Source of the DNA: Thermoplasmata archaeon
GTDB lineage: Archaea > Thermoplasmatota > Thermoplasmata > Thermoplasmatales > Thermoplasmataceae
Length of the DNA: 18,524 nucleotides
Assembly (NCBI GenBank): GCA_021799755.1
Contig: JAJYZU010000006.1
Location: 1-18,524, forward strand
Reading direction: 5' to 3'
Part shown: positions 15,926 through 18,524 of the stretch, in pieces
Position numbering within the stretch: position 1 is the first letter of the stretch
Layout: every line of letters starts with the position of its first letter
Notes under the pieces: model-generated
Databases searched by the model: none
What the model was told of the DNA's origin: nothing
What the model saw: the letters and a program-made list of their open reading frames with translations, nothing else
Position numbers and translations under genes: made by a program

Positions 15926-16384
15926 TCAGGAAGTGATCGTGGCCTTATTGATGACGACCTTGTTGACAGGCCTGTCGCCTGCATCAGTCTTCGAAGATCC
16001 GATCTTGTCGACAACATCCATCCCTTTCACTATCTTGCCGAACACAGGATGCTTCCTGTCCAGGTAGTTATTATTGACAAGGTTGATGAAGAACTGGCTT
16101 CCCCCGGTGTTCGGGCCTGCGTTTGCCATTGAAATTGTCCCCCGGTCATTCCTGTTGTTTTTTGAGAATTCATCCTTGATTGAATAACCTGGACCTCCCA
16201 TTCCTGTTCCTGTTGGATCGCCTCCCTGTATCATGAAGTCCTTGATCACCCTGTGGAAAATAACGCCGTTGTAGAATCCCTTTTCAACCAGTTTCCTGAA
16301 GTTGCCTGCGGTTACCGGCATTTCCTTCTCAAAGAGTTCTATCTCTATGTTTCCCATGTTGGTCTCTAACAGAGCTTTTACCAT
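15926..16384 (-). CDS. Peptidyl-prolyl cis-trans isomerase, cyclophilin type
   Basis: Cytoplasmic protein-folding enzyme that isomerises X-Pro bonds. The 152-residue single domain has the cyclophilin active site. Compared with human cyclophilin A it keeps Arg55 (R45 in FHRVIKDF), Phe60 and Met61 (F50, M51), Gln63 (Q53), Phe113 (F99 in GSQFFINL) and His126 (H112 in LDRKHPVFG). Trp121 is Tyr107, a change often seen in prokaryotic cyclophilins and linked to weak cyclosporin binding. There is no signal peptide. I chose the ATG at 16384, not the in-frame ATG three codons upstream, because a TATA box centred 27-28 bases before 16384 predicts a leaderless mRNA starting there. The gene has its own promoter and no functional link to its neighbours is evident. 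Confidence 0.95.
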   Translation of the reverse strand: MVKALLETNMGNIEIELFEKEMPVTAGNFRKLVEKGFYNGVIFHRVIKDFMIQGGDPTGTGMGGPGYSIKDEFSKNNRNDRGTISMANAGPNTGGSQFFINLVNNNYLDRKHPVFGKIVKGMDVVDKIGSSKTDAGDRPVNKVVINKATITS

Positions 16385-16402
16385 GGCTATCATAAGGCAA
16401 AA

Positions 16403-16419
16403 CTAGGTATTAAAACTAG
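16403..16419 (-). promoter_or_regulatory. TATA box within an imperfect dyad, cyclophilin promoter
   Basis: The TATA core (TTTTAATA on the minus strand, 16408-16415) is centred 27-28 bases before the ATG at 16384. It sits inside CTAGGT-ATTAA-AACTAG, a dyad with one mismatch per arm, which could be an operator competing with TBP. The dyad may be chance. Confidence 0.55.
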
Positions 16420-16467
16420 CAATCCGCTGTCCCAGATAGCGCTTGCCAAATATCTAAAGCGTTCTTT

Positions 16468-17205
16468 CTATATCTCAACAATCTTTCCGCGGGGAATCTT
16501 TTCAATCGCTTGGAAATCCAGGTCCCTGAAGTGCCTGGAAAACGCTACGCTTGAGGAAAAGATTAGTCGCATTTTAGTGCTTCCCGAGGAATACAGCTTG
16601 GAATTCTCCCCGTATTGTGTGCCTTCCGGAGCGTCGGTATAGGCCAGCCCTTCCTTTTCTCCCGAAATCCGGTTATAGGAGACCAGGAAGATATTGGCGA
16701 TTGACTTGATGGCTTTAAGATCGTTAACTACCTTTATTGCGTGATAAAGTTTATTCCTTGCATTGCCAGGCTGCCGCATAAAAAGATCAAGAAAAACCTG
16801 GGTGTCAGATTCTCCTACCGGAACCTGTACTCCCAAGTATTCTGCTATTCTTGCCTTGTCAAAATCCCCGTTATGGCCCAGCCAGTACTCAGATTCGGCA
16901 TCGAATGCATGAAAAGGATGCACGAAACCAACTCCGACCGGTTCGCCTGTGCTTGTTTTCCTTGCATGTAGCATGAACAGCCCATCATGCACCTCAGGGC
17001 CATCGGAATTAAAAACGGGCTTAGCGTACCTGCCATATTCGATGGTATCATGTATGTTCACATATCCCCAGCCATCCGGGTGACTGTAGACTGAACCGTC
17101 GGGTTCCTTGTTGAGCGGGTCATTCTTGCATACTTCCTTAAAGGCCGATAACAGGGGATTTATCGCGGATTCGAAGTTTCCTTTCAGTAGCATCATCCTG
17201 CACAT
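16468..17205 (-). CDS. Stand-alone class II glutamine amidotransferase (GATase_4/YafJ-like)
   Basis: Ntn-type amidohydrolase domain that releases ammonia from glutamine. The 245-residue protein is only the glutaminase domain, as in the YafJ family, with no fused synthase. Met is followed directly by the nucleophile Cys2, which the removal of Met would expose. Family motifs follow in order: HPDGWGYV (42-49), LHARKTSTG (79-87), GHNGD (110-114) and ESDTQ (132-136). These cover the glutamine-binding Arg, Asn-Gly and Asp positions, so hydrolysis should be possible. The ammonia acceptor is unknown and no amidated-product enzyme is next to it. The start is fixed by Cys2. A TATA-like box about 24 bases upstream suggests a leaderless transcript. 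No clear terminator follows. Confidence 0.9.
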   Translation of the reverse strand: MCRMMLLKGNFESAINPLLSAFKEVCKNDPLNKEPDGSVYSHPDGWGYVNIHDTIEYGRYAKPVFNSDGPEVHDGLFMLHARKTSTGEPVGVGFVHPFHAFDAESEYWLGHNGDFDKARIAEYLGVQVPVGESDTQVFLDLFMRQPGNARNKLYHAIKVVNDLKAIKSIANIFLVSYNRISGEKEGLAYTDAPEGTQYGENSKLYSSGSTKMRLIFSSSVAFSRHFRDLDFQAIEKIPRGKIVEI

Positions 17206-17223
17206 ATACAGCTATCGCCGGGC

Positions 17224-17233
17224 AAAATTAATC
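17224..17233 (-). promoter_or_regulatory. TATA-like box for the glutamine amidotransferase gene
   Basis: The minus strand reads GATTAATTTT with purine-rich AAAAAGAAAA upstream as a possible TFB element. The centre is about 24 bases before the ATG, fitting a leaderless mRNA. It lies just outside the insertion sequence, whose end is 14 bases further upstream. Confidence 0.5.
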
Positions 17234-17246
17234 TTTTCTTTTTTGC

Positions 17247-17269
17247 GACATTGTCAATTATCGGTTGAT
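17247..17269 (+). repeat. Left terminal inverted repeat of the insertion sequence
   Basis: It begins GACATTGTCAAT and ends GTTGAT, pairing with 18502-18524 at 18 of 23 positions. The transposase TGA stop (17254-17256) lies inside it, as in many compact insertion sequences. Confidence 0.7.
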
Positions 17270-18462
17270 AGATAGTGATGGTACCAGAAGGATGTTTTCA
17301 ATAATCCTTCCTTTGTCTTGAACCTGTGCTTGAATAACCATGACTGTATCGAGAAGTGCTGTTCCGCTATGTCTGATGTCTTCTCTACCATCGGATCCTG
17401 AAGGTACAGGAATACCTCTTTCCTGTTTCTTTTCAGGAATGAGAGGAAATTGGATATGATGGGATCATAGCCATACAGGCTGGTTATCTTTTCCAGCATA
17501 ATCTCAACGATCTGCTTTTCATTCTTTCCTGCAATGAGAAATGATATGGGATCGCTGTTTCTTCCAAGATTCATGAGATTCTTCCGATTCTGGAAGAACA
17601 TGAACTTGATCAGCCTCTTCGCCATGTCAAGTTCTTTCTCCTTGCGGGAATCCTTTATCCTGTGTGCTAGATCCTTCTCTATGTGGAAGAGGCATCTCTG
17701 CCTCTTTATTCGTATGTGAAACCTTTCGGATACCGTTTCAAGCATGGATTCATAATGATAGCCGTCGGTTGTTATGATAATATAATCGATATTATCAGGC
17801 ATGATGAACCTTGATAGTGCATTGATCATGAAATTTACAATTGCATCCTCTCCCAGATCGTCGAGGATATCCTCAACGAAGCTGCCGGTGATGGAATCCT
17901 TGAGAAGTGCCCTGTATTTCTCTATGCCGTTGATGTGGACATACTGCTCGTCATATACGAAGTAACCGGATGCCTGCATCTCTGTTACCGGAACTTCAGG
18001 AATTCTCTTCCTCACAGTTTCAGGCGATATTATGATCCTTCCTATTGTGTGAAATATGTCTGCCGTTTTTCTCAGTTATGTTTTCACCCTTGTGCGGATG
18101 CCCTTCTCTTTCATATCATCAGGATAATGCTTTCCGTAGCCATAATTGGGAGGTCTTGCCACAAAAGAATATCTGCAGTCCTGGCAGATATATCTCTGTA
18201 CCCTGAATACTGTTCCGTTCTCCAGCTTCCTTACACAGGTACCATTCTTCACAACGTTCCTGGAAAGACATTGCGGGCACATGGGATTCATGTAGCTTAT
18301 GAGATCATGATTCCTGAGCTCAAGATCCATCATTGGTATGTTATTGATCATGAATATGGGGGAAGTTCCCAGTGGCGAGAAGTCATCAAGTGTTGTTGAT
18401 ATCCTCTTGAACTCAGTAAAAGGCGCCTTCCTCAGTCGCATGTGATGGTATGTTTCATTCAT
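17254..18462 (-). pseudogene. Transposase gene interrupted by one in-frame TAA
   Basis: One continuous frame of 402 codons plus stop, broken only at codon 129 (TAA, 18076-18078). Upstream of the break is a zinc ribbon, CPQC...CQDC, followed by a basic linker. After the break (LRKTADIFHTIGR, then ISPETVRKRI) comes a helix-turn-helix-like stretch, then the catalytic domain: first Asp in YDEQYVHING, second in IITTDGYHYESM, and Glu in SDIAEQHFSIQSW, a plausible DDE triad. The sequence reads through the stop as normal protein with no frame change, so a single-base substitution is the simplest cause. A GTG at 18015 could restart translation and yield a 253-residue catalytic fragment without the DNA-binding part. 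Transcription would start within the right end. Confidence 0.85.
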
Positions 18463-18501
18463 ATTTCATGATTTCGGTTGCACACTGCATTTAGAAGAAA
18501 A

Positions 18502-18524
18502 ATCAACTAAATATTGACAAAGTC
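18502..18524 (-). repeat. Right terminal inverted repeat of the insertion sequence
   Basis: Read inward on the minus strand it begins GACTTTGTCAAT and ends AGTTGAT, matching the left repeat at 18 of 23 positions. It reaches the window edge, so it may extend further. The 39 bases between it and the transposase ATG would carry the promoter. Confidence 0.65.

Larger units (their letters stand above)
17247..18524 (-). mobile_element. Insertion sequence, about 1.28 kb, right end at or beyond the window edge
   Basis: A transposase gene fills the element and 18-of-23 matched inverted repeats flank it. The left end is near 17247. The right repeat runs to the last base, so the outer boundary and any target-site duplication cannot be seen. 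I cannot assign a family with confidence; a zinc ribbon followed by a DDE domain of the IS6/MULE kind is visible. The transposase carries an internal stop, so the copy is probably not autonomous. Confidence 0.75.

Noticed and set aside
18076..18078. Pyrrolysine or programmed readthrough of the transposase stop
   Set aside because: The codon is TAA, not TAG, and no recoding signal is evident. A nonsense mutation is simpler.
17935..18399. Open frame of 154 codons on the + strand over the transposase
   Set aside because: Antisense to both transposase parts, which carry the zinc ribbon and DDE residues on the other strand.
17254..18462. Frameshift in the transposase
   Set aside because: The distance between the two open parts is a multiple of three and the bridging codons read sensibly in the same frame.
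1..18524. tRNA, rRNA or CRISPR array
   Set aside because: No cloverleaf-like, rRNA-like or regularly spaced direct-repeat sequence was noticed in the short intergenic gaps; coding genes fill nearly all the window.

Overview
The window looks like chromosome of a thermoacidophilic archaeon of the order Thermoplasmatales or a close relative. The evidence is a tricorn protease whose catalytic spacing fits the Thermoplasma enzyme almost residue for residue, TATA-box promoters placed for leaderless or very short-leader mRNAs, Shine-Dalgarno sites mainly inside operons, and very large Asn/Ser/Thr-rich surface proteins. The species cannot be named from the sequence alone.

Layout. (1) 3-1769, + strand: the C-terminal half of tricorn protease, cut by the left edge. 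(2) 1771-12247, - strand: a five-gene cluster for an Opp/Dpp-type ABC importer. In transcription order it holds a 1440-residue membrane-anchored substrate-binding protein, an OppB-type permease, an OppC-type permease with a roughly 480-residue extracytoplasmic insertion, an OppD-OppF fusion ATPase, and a small three-helix membrane protein. The cluster converges on tricorn with one base between the stop codons. (3) 12413-13804, -: an archaeal ATPase of the DUF234 type with its own TATA promoter. (4) 13934-15840, -: a sugar-nucleotide epimerase overlapping a GHMP sugar kinase by ATGA, an operon that may make an activated sugar. (5) 15926-16384, -: cyclophilin-type prolyl isomerase. (6) 16468-17205, -: stand-alone class II glutamine amidotransferase. 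(7) 17247 to the right edge: an insertion sequence with imperfect terminal inverted repeats and a transposase gene broken by one in-frame TAA.

How the genes may work together. The importer would capture peptides, or oligosaccharides as many archaeal Opp systems do, at the cell surface and bring them in. Tricorn finishes peptide breakdown in the cytoplasm, so the neighbourhood is consistent with peptide use, but the two are on opposite strands and need not be co-regulated. The epimerase/kinase pair could feed glycosylation of sequon-rich surface proteins such as the importer; that is inference.

The most unusual element is the importer. A propeller-like domain is inserted after the first helix of a permease that has no cysteine, and the binding protein carries Ig-like domains, three tandem repeats, a C-terminal membrane anchor and only two cysteines, both in one CPAC motif. 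No tRNA, rRNA or CRISPR array was seen. No gene-free stretch exceeds 300 bases.
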